Positions 8,582 through 16,156 of a stretch of 64,000 bases of DNA are shown piece after piece (position 1 is the first letter of the stretch; every line of letters starts with the position of its first letter). The notes below the pieces were generated by a model. The model was not told where the DNA came from. It saw only the letters and a list, made by a program, of their open reading frames with translations, and did not search any database. This stretch comes from Pseudomonadales bacterium. Its GTDB lineage: Bacteria; Pseudomonadota; Gammaproteobacteria; Pseudomonadales; Azotimanducaceae. The translations under genes and the position numbers were made by a program. The stretch lies in assembly GCA_022827245.1 (NCBI GenBank), contig JAJDTI010000001.1, forward strand, positions 35,311-99,310, in the 5' to 3' direction.

Positions 8582-11500
8582 TCAGGCCTTCTCGATGCCG
8601 TAGGTGAACGCCTTGCCGTCGATCTCGGCGGAGAACCCGTCCGCCTCGCCCTGTCCGAACTCGACCGCGAGCACCTCGCCCGCCACGTACTCCCGGTGGG
8701 CCCCCACGGCCTCCACCACTTCCGGCGCCCCGCCGTACACCACCCGGATCCGGTCGGACACGTCGAGCCCCAGTTCCTTGCGCGAGCGCTGGATGCGGTT
8801 GACCGCCTCCCGGGCGAACCCTTCGCGGATCAGGGCCTCGTCCAGGTCGCAGACCAGGTCGATGGAGATCAGGCGGTCGGAGACCGCGTTGGCGCCCGCC
8901 TTCGGTTCGCGGAACACCTGGATCTCCTCGGTCGTGAAGGTCTCGCCGTCGAGTTCGACGCTCCCCGCCTCCTGGAAGTCCGCGATCTCCGCCGGCGTCA
9001 GCGCGCCGATGCGGCGCTGGAAGTCCCGCATCCGCTTGCCCAGCCGCTTGCCGAGCACCGGGAAGTTGGGCTTCGCGTAGAGATCGATGTAGCGGCTCTC
9101 GTCCCGCTCGTAGCGCACTTCCTTGACGTTGAGCTCCGCCTTCACGTAGTCCTCGAGATCGGCGATCGCCTCGAGCGGCGCGGCGTCCCGGTGGATGATC
9201 GTGAGGGACCGCAGCGGCGTGCGCAGGTTGACCTTCGCCTCCTCGCGCTTGCGGCGGCCGAGCAGCACCACCTGCTGCATGCGCGCCACCGCGTCCTCGA
9301 GCCCGGGCTGCACGAGGCCCTCCTCGGGCTCCGGATAGCCGCAGAGGTGCACCGAGAGCGGCTTCGGGTCCACGTCGCCGCCGAGCCTGGCCAGCTCGTG
9401 GTAGACGTGCTCCGAGAGGAACGGCGCGAAGGGCGCCATCGCCACCGAGAGTTCGTGCACCGCCGTGTGGAGCGTGCTGTACGCGGCGATCTTGTCCGCC
9501 GTGATGTCCGGCCCCCAGAAGCGCGGGCGGTTCAGGCGGATGTACCAGTTGGTCAGGTCCTCGATGAACTCGAAGAGCTTCGGCACGACGTTGTAGAGCC
9601 GGTAGCCCGCCATCTCGCGGGCGATCTCCGCCTTCATGGTCTGCAGCTTCGACAGCACCCAGCGGTCGAGAATGTTCGTTCCCTGGTGAAAACCCCGGTC
9701 CGGCGCCCAGCCGTCGATGCGGGCATAGGTCCGCAGGAAGGCGAAGGCGTTGTACCAGGGCAGGAGCGCCCGGCGCACCATGTCGCGCACGCCGCGGTCG
9801 GCGAAGCGCTGGTCCTCGCCCCGGACCAGCCCTGAGTTGATGAGGTAGAGCCGCAGCGCGTCGGCGCCGAACGTCTCCATCAGTTCGTCGGGCGGCGTGT
9901 AGTTGCGCAGGCTCTTCGACATCTTCTTGCCGTCTTCGGCCATGACCAGGCCGTTGACGATGACGTTGCGGAACGCCGGTCGGGCGTAGAGGGCGGCCGC
10001 AAGAACGGTGAGCGTGTAGAACCATCCCCGCGTCTGGTCGAGCCCCTCCGCGATGAACTCGGCCGGGAAACCCTGCTCGAAGACACGCCGGTTCTCGAAC
10101 GGGTAGTGGAGCTGCGCGTAGGGCATGGAGCCGGACTCGAACCAGCAGTCGAGCACTTCCTCCACCCGGTAGTAGGTGCCCTCCTCCCCGTCGATCTCGA
10201 AGGTGAGGGGATCGACGAACTCCCGGTGCAGGTCCTCGACGCGCTGCCCCGTGTAGCGCTCGAGCTCCTCGATGGAACCCATGCAGATCCGGTTGCCGGT
10301 GACGCCGTTCTCCCAGATCGGCAGCGGCGTGCCCCATACCCGGTTCCGCGAGATGGCCCAGTCCACGGCGCCCTCGAGCCAGTTGCCGAAGCGGCCTTCC
10401 TTGATGTGGTCCGGCACCCAGAGGATTTCCGCGTTCGCCGCCACGAGATCGTCGATGAGGTCCGTCACGCGCACGTACCACGAAGGCACGGCGCGATAGA
10501 CGAGGGGCGTGTCCGACCGGTAGCAGAACGGATAGGCGTGTTCGATGACGTCCCTGTCGTAGAGCGCGCCGGAGTCCCTCAGGTAGGCCATGATGTCCGC
10601 GTCGGCGTCCTTGACGAACTGGCCCGCGAAATCCGTCACCTCCTTCGTGAAGACCCCGTCCATGCCGACCGGGCAGACGAACGCCTCGATGCCGTGCGCG
10701 CGCAGCACCCGGTAGTCGTCCTCGCCGAAGGCCGGGGCCTGGTGCACGAGTCCGGTGCCCTCGTCCGTGGTGACGTAGTCGTCCGCCACCACGACGAACG
10801 CCCCCTGCTCCACGGCGTCGCGGAAGTAGGGAAATAGCGGTTCGTAGGGACGCCCGACGAGGTCCGCGCCCCTTACCTCTTCCAGCACTTCCAGGGCATG
10901 TCGCTTCGCGTACGCGGACACGCGCTCCCGGGCCATGTAGAGGACCCTACCGGTGTCCGTGTCGCGCACCCGGGCGTAGTCGATGTCCGCGCCGACGCAG
11001 ACGGCGAGGTTCGACGGCAGCGTCCACGGCGTGGTGGTCCAGGCGGTCAGGTAGGCGTCTTCGTCCGCGAGCCTGAACGTCACCGTGATCGCCGGGTCCT
11101 GCACGTCCCGGTAGTTCATGTTCGCTTCGAAGTTCGACAGCGGCGTCTCGAGCGCCACCGACACCGCCATCACCTTGAAGCCGCGGTAGACCAGCCCCTT
11201 GTCCCAGAGCTGTTTCAGGACCCACCAGACCGACTCCATGTACCAGGGGTCCATGGTCTTGTAGTCGTCGTCGAAGTCGACCCAGCGACCGATGCGGCGC
11301 ACGATCGCGCGCCACTCGTCGACGTAGCGCTCGACGATCTGGCGGCACTCGGCGTTGTAGCCGGCGACGCCCAGCTTCTGCACGGCGTGCTGCGCCGACA
11401 TGCCGAGCTGCTTGTCGATCTCGTGCTCGATCGGGAGGCCGTGGCAGTCCCAACCGAAGCGCCGCAGCACGTGGCGCCCGCGCATGGTCCAGTAGCGCGG

Positions 11501-11710
11501 CACGATGTCCTTGATGATCGACGCGAGCAGGTTGCCGTGGTGCGGCAGCCCCGTCGCGAACGGCGGGCCGTCGTAGAAGATGTACGGCTGCTTGTCCTTC
11601 GTGGCCTCGAGGGACTGCCTGAAGATGTCGTGCTCGTCCCAAAAGGCGAGGACATCGTGCTCCATCGCCACGAAGGAGAAGGACCGGGTCGATTCCGCCG
11701 GTTCCGCCAT
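8582..11710 (-). CDS. ileS: Isoleucyl-tRNA synthetase, type 2 (IleS2-like)
   Basis: A 1042-residue class Ia synthetase. PPFATGLPHHGNLLAS carries the HIGH-type motif, GWDCHGLPIEHEIDKQLG the CP1 entry, and DGKKMSKSLRNY the KMSKS loop; the editing domain (TTPWTLPSNLAV, DYVTTDEGTGLVHQAPAFGEDDY) is intact. The sequence follows the eukaryotic/archaeal-like type 2 form, with no C-terminal zinc-finger Cys pairs as in type 1. Type 2 enzymes are known for lowered sensitivity to mupirocin. No second ileS is in the window. The minus-strand gene is followed directly by the phosphodiesterase. Confidence 0.96.
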   Translation of the reverse strand: MAEPAESTRSFSFVAMEHDVLAFWDEHDIFRQSLEATKDKQPYIFYDGPPFATGLPHHGNLLASIIKDIVPRYWTMRGRHVLRRFGWDCHGLPIEHEIDKQLGMSAQHAVQKLGVAGYNAECRQIVERYVDEWRAIVRRIGRWVDFDDDYKTMDPWYMESVWWVLKQLWDKGLVYRGFKVMAVSVALETPLSNFEANMNYRDVQDPAITVTFRLADEDAYLTAWTTTPWTLPSNLAVCVGADIDYARVRDTDTGRVLYMARERVSAYAKRHALEVLEEVRGADLVGRPYEPLFPYFRDAVEQGAFVVVADDYVTTDEGTGLVHQAPAFGEDDYRVLRAHGIEAFVCPVGMDGVFTKEVTDFAGQFVKDADADIMAYLRDSGALYDRDVIEHAYPFCYRSDTPLVYRAVPSWYVRVTDLIDDLVAANAEILWVPDHIKEGRFGNWLEGAVDWAISRNRVWGTPLPIWENGVTGNRICMGSIEELERYTGQRVEDLHREFVDPLTFEIDGEEGTYYRVEEVLDCWFESGSMPYAQLHYPFENRRVFEQGFPAEFIAEGLDQTRGWFYTLTVLAAALYARPAFRNVIVNGLVMAEDGKKMSKSLRNYTPPDELMETFGADALRLYLINSGLVRGEDQRFADRGVRDMVRRALLPWYNAFAFLRTYARIDGWAPDRGFHQGTNILDRWVLSKLQTMKAEIAREMAGYRLYNVVPKLFEFIEDLTNWYIRLNRPRFWGPDITADKIAAYSTLHTAVHELSVAMAPFAPFLSEHVYHELARLGGDVDPKPLSVHLCGYPEPEEGLVQPGLEDAVARMQQVVLLGRRKREEAKVNLRTPLRSLTIIHRDAAPLEAIADLEDYVKAELNVKEVRYERDESRYIDLYAKPNFPVLGKRLGKRMRDFQRRIGALTPAEIADFQEAGSVELDGETFTTEEIQVFREPKAGANAVSDRLISIDLVCDLDEALIREGFAREAVNRIQRSRKELGLDVSDRIRVVYGGAPEVVEAVGAHREYVAGEVLAVEFGQGEADGFSAEIDGKAFTYGIEKA

Positions 11711-11823
11711 GGGTATCAGGGACCGCTCTCGGGGAGGGCGCGCATTTTAGCGGGGGCCGGGGGCGGCGAACAGCCGGCATCGAGTAACGTAGCCACAGGA
11801 GTCGGGAGGTCAAGTAGTCCTGC

Positions 11824-12291
11824 ATGAGACGCGCTATCGTCGGCTTCCGTCAGGACGAACACGAAGACTGGGTGGCCGACCTCGACTGCGGCCACCGCCA
11901 GCACGTACGCCATCGCCCGCCGTTCATCTTGCGGCCCTGGGTGGAAGACGCCGCAGGGCGCGAGTCGCACCTGGGCACCCGACTCGACTGCGCGCTTTGC
12001 GACCGCATGGAGTGGCCCGACGGCCTGGCCGCCTACGCTCGCACTCCGGAGTTCGACCAGGACACGGTGCCGCGTGGGCTCGTCTCCTCTCACACCACCA
12101 GGACCGGTGTCTGGGCACGCATCCACGTGCTTGAGGGCACGATCCTGTATCGGGTGGAAGCTCCCGTGGACCGCTGCGTGCGCTTGGGAGCCCCGGCCAC
12201 TGGCATCGTCGTCCCCGAGGTCCCCCACCACGTGGAGCCGCAGGGGCCGGTGCGCTTCTTCGTCGAGTTCTTTCGGCTCGCGCGGGATTGA
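11824..12291 (+). CDS. DUF3565-DUF1971 fusion protein
   Basis: A 155-residue two-part protein. Residues 1-60 (GFRQDEHEDWVADLDCGHRQHVRHRPPFILRPWV...LDCALCDR) match DUF3565: a CGH motif and a CxxC pair suggest a metal site. Residues 65-155 (YARTPEFDQDTVPRGLVSSHTTRTGVWARIHVLEGTILYRV...PEVPHHVEPQGPVRFFVEFFRL) match the DUF1971 cupin also found in tellurite-resistance TehB-like proteins. Function unproven; small-molecule or metal binding is the best guess. Divergent from ileS. Confidence 0.8.
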   Translation: MRRAIVGFRQDEHEDWVADLDCGHRQHVRHRPPFILRPWVEDAAGRESHLGTRLDCALCDRMEWPDGLAAYARTPEFDQDTVPRGLVSSHTTRTGVWARIHVLEGTILYRVEAPVDRCVRLGAPATGIVVPEVPHHVEPQGPVRFFVEFFRLARD

Positions 12292-12315
12292 CGCGAAGCC
12301 TTGCGGGCCTAAAAT
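12288..12315 (+). promoter_or_regulatory. Sigma70-type promoter of the vapBC pair
   Basis: TTGACG at 12288-12293 and TAAAAT at 12310-12315 are separated by 16 bp, close to consensus. This places the transcription start about 20 bp before the antitoxin ATG at 12342. The -35 box overlaps the stop of the upstream gene. Confidence 0.6.
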
Positions 12316-12341
12316 GCCATCATGTTGGCGGATATGACGAC

Positions 12342-12590
12342 ATGATACGCACCCAGATTCAGCTCACCGAGGAGCAACTCAGAAGCCTCAAGGCCCTCGC
12401 CCGCGAGGAGGAACGTTCCGTTGCCGACCTCGTCCGCCAGAGCGTTGCCGAGTACCTGGTGCGCCGACCCACGGTGGACCGCGCCGAGCTGGTCCGACGC
12501 GCCCGCGGCCTGATCGGCCGGTACCGGTCCGGAATTCCCGATCTGGCCGAGAATCACGACCGCTACCTCGACGACGCGTTCGACACGTGA
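12342..12590 (+). CDS. Ribbon-helix-helix antitoxin (VapB/CopG type)
   Basis: An 82-residue protein starting MIRTQIQLTEEQLRSLKALAREEERSVADLVRQSVAEYLV, the CopG/Arc ribbon-helix-helix pattern (one beta strand, two helices). I chose ATG 12342 because it begins exactly at the RHH strand; the ORF-track start is a TTG that overlaps the promoter. The acidic C-terminal part (GIPDLAENHDRYLDDAFDT) would wrap the toxin. Its TGA overlaps the toxin GTG (GTGA). Confidence 0.88.
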   Translation: MIRTQIQLTEEQLRSLKALAREEERSVADLVRQSVAEYLVRRPTVDRAELVRRARGLIGRYRSGIPDLAENHDRYLDDAFDT

Positions 12591-13003
12591 GCCTGTTCGT
12601 CGACACGTCCGCGATCGTGGCCATCGTCGACGCCGGCCAGGATCGGCACGCGGACGCCGCAGCAGCGTGGGAGGCCGCCCTCGAATCCGGCCGCGCGCTG
12701 TACACGTCGAACTACGTGCTCGTCGAGACGTTCGCCCTGGTGCAGCGCCGTCTCGGGTTGGCGGCGTGCAGGGAGGTCTCGACCACACTCGTTCCGCTCC
12801 TGAGTCCCTTGTGGGTGGACGAAGCCCTCCACGAGACCGCCCTGGCAGCCGTGTTCGCGGCCGATAGCCGGAGCCTCTCGTTCGTCGACTGCACGAGCTT
12901 CGAGATCATGCGCCGCCACGGACTCGGGGAAGCCCTGACCCTGGATCGCGACTTTACGCGGCAGGGTTTCCTCGTTGCGCCGAACCCGCGCGGTTCCGTC
13001 TGA
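12587..13003 (+). CDS. PIN-domain toxin (VapC type)
   Basis: A 138-residue PIN ribonuclease: Asp in FVDTSA (residue 6), Glu in NYVLVETFAL, Asp in SFVDCTSFEIM and Asp in LTLDRDF give the acidic catalytic set. The GTG start overlaps the antitoxin stop by four bases, the usual VapBC coupling. The likely target is tRNA or rRNA by family. All catalytic positions are intact, so the module looks active. Confidence 0.9.
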   Translation: MSLFVDTSAIVAIVDAGQDRHADAAAAWEAALESGRALYTSNYVLVETFALVQRRLGLAACREVSTTLVPLLSPLWVDEALHETALAAVFAADSRSLSFVDCTSFEIMRRHGLGEALTLDRDFTRQGFLVAPNPRGSV

Positions 13004-13074
13004 CGCCTGCCGGAGACGGCCGGCGGACCTCGGCCCGTATATCATCGGTCGCGCCGTCCGCCAGGAGCGCCGCA

Positions 13075-13941
13075 ATGAAACTCGGCATCGTCTTCCCCCA
13101 CGACGAGATCGGCACGGACCCGATCGCCATCCGCGACTACGCCCAGGGCGCGGAGGCGCTCGGCGCGGACCACATGATGATCTACGACCACGTGCTCGGG
13201 GCCGATCCCGACCGGCCGGGCGGCTGGGACGGCCCGTACGACAAGGACGTGGCCTTTCACGAGCCCTTCACGCTCTTCTCGTACATGGCCGCCGTCACCG
13301 AGCGCATCGAGTTCGGCACGTGCGTGCTGGTCCTGCCGCAGCGGCAGACCGCACTCGTGGCCAAGCAGGCGGCGCAACTGGCGATCCTTTCCGGCAACCG
13401 CTTCCGGATGGGCATCGGCGTCGGCTGGAACACGGTGGAGTTCGAGGCGCTCGACGTCCCGTTCGAGCACCGCGGCGCGCGCCAGGCCGAGCAGGTCGAA
13501 CTGATGCGCCGGCTGTGGACCGAGGACAGCCTCACCTTCGAGGGGGACTACCACACGGTTACGCAGGCAAGCATCCTGCCCCGGCCGACCCGCCCGATCC
13601 CCATCTGGTTCGGGGGCGGCGCGCCGTCCGTGCTGCGGCGCTGCGGCCGGCTCGGCGACGGCTGGGTGCCCGTCGGGGTGCCGAACGAGAAGTCCCGGCA
13701 GGCGCTGGCGACCATCCGGGAAGCGCGCGAGGCGGCAGGACTGCCGTGGGACGGCTTCGGCGTCCAGGCCCAGGCGCAGACCCGGGGCGGCGATCCGGAA
13801 CGGTGGAAGACCCACCACGACCAGTGGCGGGAACTCGGCTGCACGCACCTCGCGATCGTGACGCACTACGTCGGACACGGCACGAACGTGGACGCCCACC
13901 TAGCATCGGCGCGGCGGTACTTCGAGGCCGTGGCGGACTGA
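13075..13941 (+). CDS. LLM-class (F420/FMN-dependent) oxidoreductase
   Basis: A 288-residue luciferase-like monooxygenase: KLGIVFPHDEIG, YDHVLGAD, ERIEFGTCVLVLPQRQTALVAKQAAQLAILSGNRFRMGIGVGWNTVEFEALDV and PIWFGGGAPSVLRRCGRLGDGWVPVG are the conserved TIM-barrel segments of the F420-dependent subfamily. It may use F420 or FMN; the sequence alone does not decide. It stands alone between VapBC and an MFS gene. Substrate unknown. Confidence 0.87.
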   Translation: MKLGIVFPHDEIGTDPIAIRDYAQGAEALGADHMMIYDHVLGADPDRPGGWDGPYDKDVAFHEPFTLFSYMAAVTERIEFGTCVLVLPQRQTALVAKQAAQLAILSGNRFRMGIGVGWNTVEFEALDVPFEHRGARQAEQVELMRRLWTEDSLTFEGDYHTVTQASILPRPTRPIPIWFGGGAPSVLRRCGRLGDGWVPVGVPNEKSRQALATIREAREAAGLPWDGFGVQAQAQTRGGDPERWKTHHDQWRELGCTHLAIVTHYVGHGTNVDAHLASARRYFEAVAD

Positions 13942-14001
13942 GCGGCCGGGCGTCTCCGGCGCGACTCCCGCACGCACCAGTACGCACCCGAACCCGACGC
14001 G

Positions 14002-15273
14002 ATGGCCAACCCGCCGAAGAAGGACCATGCCAAGCTGGTCATGCTCGGCATGCTGCACATGGCCCAGTACTTCCCGGCCGCCTTCACCGGCGTCGCCCTG
14101 CCATTCCTGTTCCGCAAGGAAGGACTGCCGCTCGAGATGTTCTGGCTGCTCGCGCTGCCGGGCATTCCCCGCTGGCTGAAGTGGCTCATCGCCCTGCTGG
14201 TCGACAACTACGGCAACGCCCGCATCGGCTACCGCAAGACGTGGATCATTCCGTGCACCGCGATCGGGGCCGCCGCCTACGCGATGCTGGCCTGGATCCC
14301 GCCCTCGGTCACGGCGGTCTACCTGATCGTGGGCATCCTGCTCGCCAAGTCCTTCATCATGGCCGCACAGGACATCGCCGTGGACGGTTACGCGGCGGAG
14401 TCGATGACCGACGCCGAGCGCGCCACGGGCACCTCGATCATCGTCTTCCTGGCGGTGCTCGCGGGCGTGATGGGCTCGGGCGTGGTAGCCCTCGTGGAGA
14501 CGTTCGGCTGGCCGCAGACGATGCTGGCCGCATCCGCCCTCATGCTCGCGGCGGCCGCACCGGCCATCATCCGCCGGGAACCGCCGCCGCCCGAGGCGAC
14601 GCGCCAGCGCCGCGCCCGAGGCGAACGCCCCAACCTGTGGAAGGCCCTGCGGCGCCGCGAGTCGCGAGTCATCCTGCCGTACCTGTTCGTGTTCGGGTTC
14701 GGCGGCACCTTCTTCGGGTCGATGATCGGCCCCTTCTTCGCGGACAAGGGCCTGACGCTCACCGAGTTCGGCATCCTGTCCCCGATCGCGGCCATCGCCG
14801 GCGCCGGGCTCGGCGCCCTGGCCACCCCGTGGCTCGTCGAACGCATCGGCATGAGCCGGACCGCGATCATCGGCGTCGCCGCCCTGCCCGTCGAGGGCTT
14901 CATCTTCTCCGCCCTCGCGCTGTTCCCCGGGCTGCCCGTCCTGCCCTTGCTGACGCTCATCGTCGCGATCCTCGGCTTCGTCACGTCGATTTACTCGTTC
15001 GTGGTAAACAACTCCCGCTTCCGCTGGGCGTCCAAGGCGCAGGCGGCGACGGACTACAGCATGCAGTCGAGCGTGTGGAACTTCGGGGTCTGGGCCGCGG
15101 GATCGGCGTCCGGCTTCGTGGTGGCGGGAGTCGGCTGGGCGGTTTTCTTCCCCATCGCCGGGTGCCTGGCCGCCGCGGGCGGCGTGTTCTACATCGTCAT
15201 GTTCGACCGCATCGAGGGCATGGTGCGCCGGCGCGAGCGCGAGGAACTCGAGAGCGCTCCGGCTGCGCTGTAG
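14002..15273 (+). CDS. MFS transporter, AmpG/PAT-like
   Basis: A 423-residue protein with about 12 hydrophobic segments. PALPGIPRWLKWLIALLVDNYGN and IAVDGYAAESMTDAERATGTSI match the AmpG/PAT branch of the major facilitator superfamily (muropeptide or acetyl-CoA carriers). The central loop REPPPPEATRQRRARGERPNLWKAL is cytoplasmic. It follows the LLM gene by 60 bp. The TAG stop is the first base triplet of a GTAGGGGCGGGC repeat copy. Substrate unknown. Confidence 0.85.
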   Translation: MANPPKKDHAKLVMLGMLHMAQYFPAAFTGVALPFLFRKEGLPLEMFWLLALPGIPRWLKWLIALLVDNYGNARIGYRKTWIIPCTAIGAAAYAMLAWIPPSVTAVYLIVGILLAKSFIMAAQDIAVDGYAAESMTDAERATGTSIIVFLAVLAGVMGSGVVALVETFGWPQTMLAASALMLAAAAPAIIRREPPPPEATRQRRARGERPNLWKALRRRESRVILPYLFVFGFGGTFFGSMIGPFFADKGLTLTEFGILSPIAAIAGAGLGALATPWLVERIGMSRTAIIGVAALPVEGFIFSALALFPGLPVLPLLTLIVAILGFVTSIYSFVVNNSRFRWASKAQAATDYSMQSSVWNFGVWAAGSASGFVVAGVGWAVFFPIAGCLAAAGGVFYIVMFDRIEGMVRRREREELESAPAAL

Positions 15274-15294
15274 GGGCGGGCTTGTCCCGTCCCG
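15270..15294 (+). repeat. REP-like palindromic element, copy 1
   Basis: GTAGGGGCGGGC-TTGT-CCCGTCCCG folds into a GC hairpin (GGGCGGG with CCCGTCC) and supplies the TAG stop of the MFS gene. Related copies occur at 16145, 26608 and 48881, each also at a gene stop. Confidence 0.65.
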
Positions 15295-15329
15295 TCTCGA
15301 TTTGCCTGCATGACATCAACACGGCGATC

Positions 15330-15349
15330 GCGAGGGGCAGGCCCCTCGC
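15330..15349. terminator. GC-rich hairpin between convergent MFS and HigA genes
   Basis: GCGAGGGGC-AG-GCCCCTCGC is a perfect 9 bp stem 25 bp before the stop of the convergent higA gene. No T-run follows on either strand, so an intrinsic terminator role is only possible; it may be part of the palindromic repeat family. Confidence 0.4.
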
Positions 15350-15374
15350 GCTCCCCGGCTGAAGGCTCAAGCGT

Positions 15375-15716
15375 TCACCCGGCGAGCCGCAGCTTGCCAC
15401 CGCCAGCCGAACGAGGCCGTCGCACGACGATGTCGATGTCGGGGCCGAGCGCGGTCAGGAGGCGCAGCAGACGCTCCAGTGAGTACTCGCGGAAGTCACC
15501 TCTAAGCAGCCGGGAGACATCGGGCTGGGAGAGCCCGAGCAACCGTGCGGCCTCGGTCTGGGTAAGGCTACGCTGGCGGATGATCGCGTCGATCCGGGAA
15601 ACGAGTCCGGCCTTCAGGAGATGGGCGTCGGCATCCGGCAGACCCAGATCAGCGAAGACGTTGCCGCTGCCGCGCTCTACGTCGGTGTCACGGGTGTCCA
15701 TGGCATCATCGGTCAT
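15375..15716 (-). CDS. HigA-type HTH antitoxin
   Basis: A 113-residue protein with a Cro/C1-type HTH (SRIDAIIRQRSLTQTEAARLLGLSQPDVSRLLRGDFREYSLERLLRLLTALG). Start ATG 15716 overlaps the end of the toxin gene by 11 bp; the longer ORF-track version (201 aa) is only the shadow of the toxin frame. The toxin-first order and the HTH antitoxin are typical of HigBA modules. It probably represses its own promoter through the palindrome at 16082. Confidence 0.88.
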   Translation of the reverse strand: MTDDAMDTRDTDVERGSGNVFADLGLPDADAHLLKAGLVSRIDAIIRQRSLTQTEAARLLGLSQPDVSRLLRGDFREYSLERLLRLLTALGPDIDIVVRRPRSAGGGKLRLAG

Positions 15717-16062
15717 CAAGCGTCTCCTGGTGGTGGCGTTCGGCGGCGCGCAGCCGGCGCGCAATGAGATCGAGTTCGCGTTTCGGCGTGCGGATCCCGC
15801 GGCTGGACTTCTTCTGGAAGGCGTGCAGCACGTAGATCGCAGCTTCGAAGCGGACGGTGTAGACCGCGCGAAAGGTGTCGCCGTCGTAGCGCGCGGCGAC
15901 CTCCAGGACGCCGGAGCCGAAGCCCTTGAGAGGCTTGGCGTCGCGGTGCCGGAGACCGACCTGGGCCTGGTGGATGGCAAAGCCGATGCGACGTCGCACC
16001 GGATCCGGGAACAGCTTCAGGTCGGTGTTGCTCGATCCCACCCATTGAACCGGTTTCAGCAT
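15706..16062 (-). CDS. HigB/Gp49-like RelE-superfamily toxin
   Basis: A 118-residue protein: KPVQWVGSSNTDLKLFPDPVRRRIGFAIHQAQVG, KPLKGFGSGVLEVAARYDGDTFRAVYTVRFEAAIYVLHAFQKKSSRGIRTPKRELDLIARRL. This is the phage-derived Gp49-like HigB family, whose members cleave mRNA on the ribosome. The conserved ALYVLHAFQKKS..TPK core is intact. It is the first gene of the operon and overlaps higA. Confidence 0.9.
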   Translation of the reverse strand: MLKPVQWVGSSNTDLKLFPDPVRRRIGFAIHQAQVGLRHRDAKPLKGFGSGVLEVAARYDGDTFRAVYTVRFEAAIYVLHAFQKKSSRGIRTPKRELDLIARRLRAAERHHQETLDDR

Positions 16063-16081
16063 GTCGTTGTCGATCCCGGCA

Positions 16082-16101
16082 CTATAGTGGTTTCACCATA
16101 G
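16082..16101. promoter_or_regulatory. HigBA operator/promoter
   Basis: On the minus strand CTATGGTG-AAAC-CACTATAG is an inverted repeat with 7 of 8 positions matching. It lies between a -35-like TTTGCG and a -10-like TATAGT (18 bp spacing) about 20 bp before the higB ATG. This is the expected place for HigA autorepression. Inferred from symmetry and position. Confidence 0.55.
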
Positions 16102-16144
16102 CGGCGCAAAGCGGAAGGCGAGCGACTGGCATCCATCGCGACCG

Positions 16145-16156
16145 GCCCGCCCCTAC
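16145..16156 (-). repeat. Partial REP-like element at the TonB receptor stop
   Basis: GTAGGGGCGGGC on the minus strand contains the TAG stop (16153-16155) of the TonB receptor. The first 12 bases are identical to copy 1 at 15270, but the second palindrome arm is poorly conserved. Confidence 0.45.
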
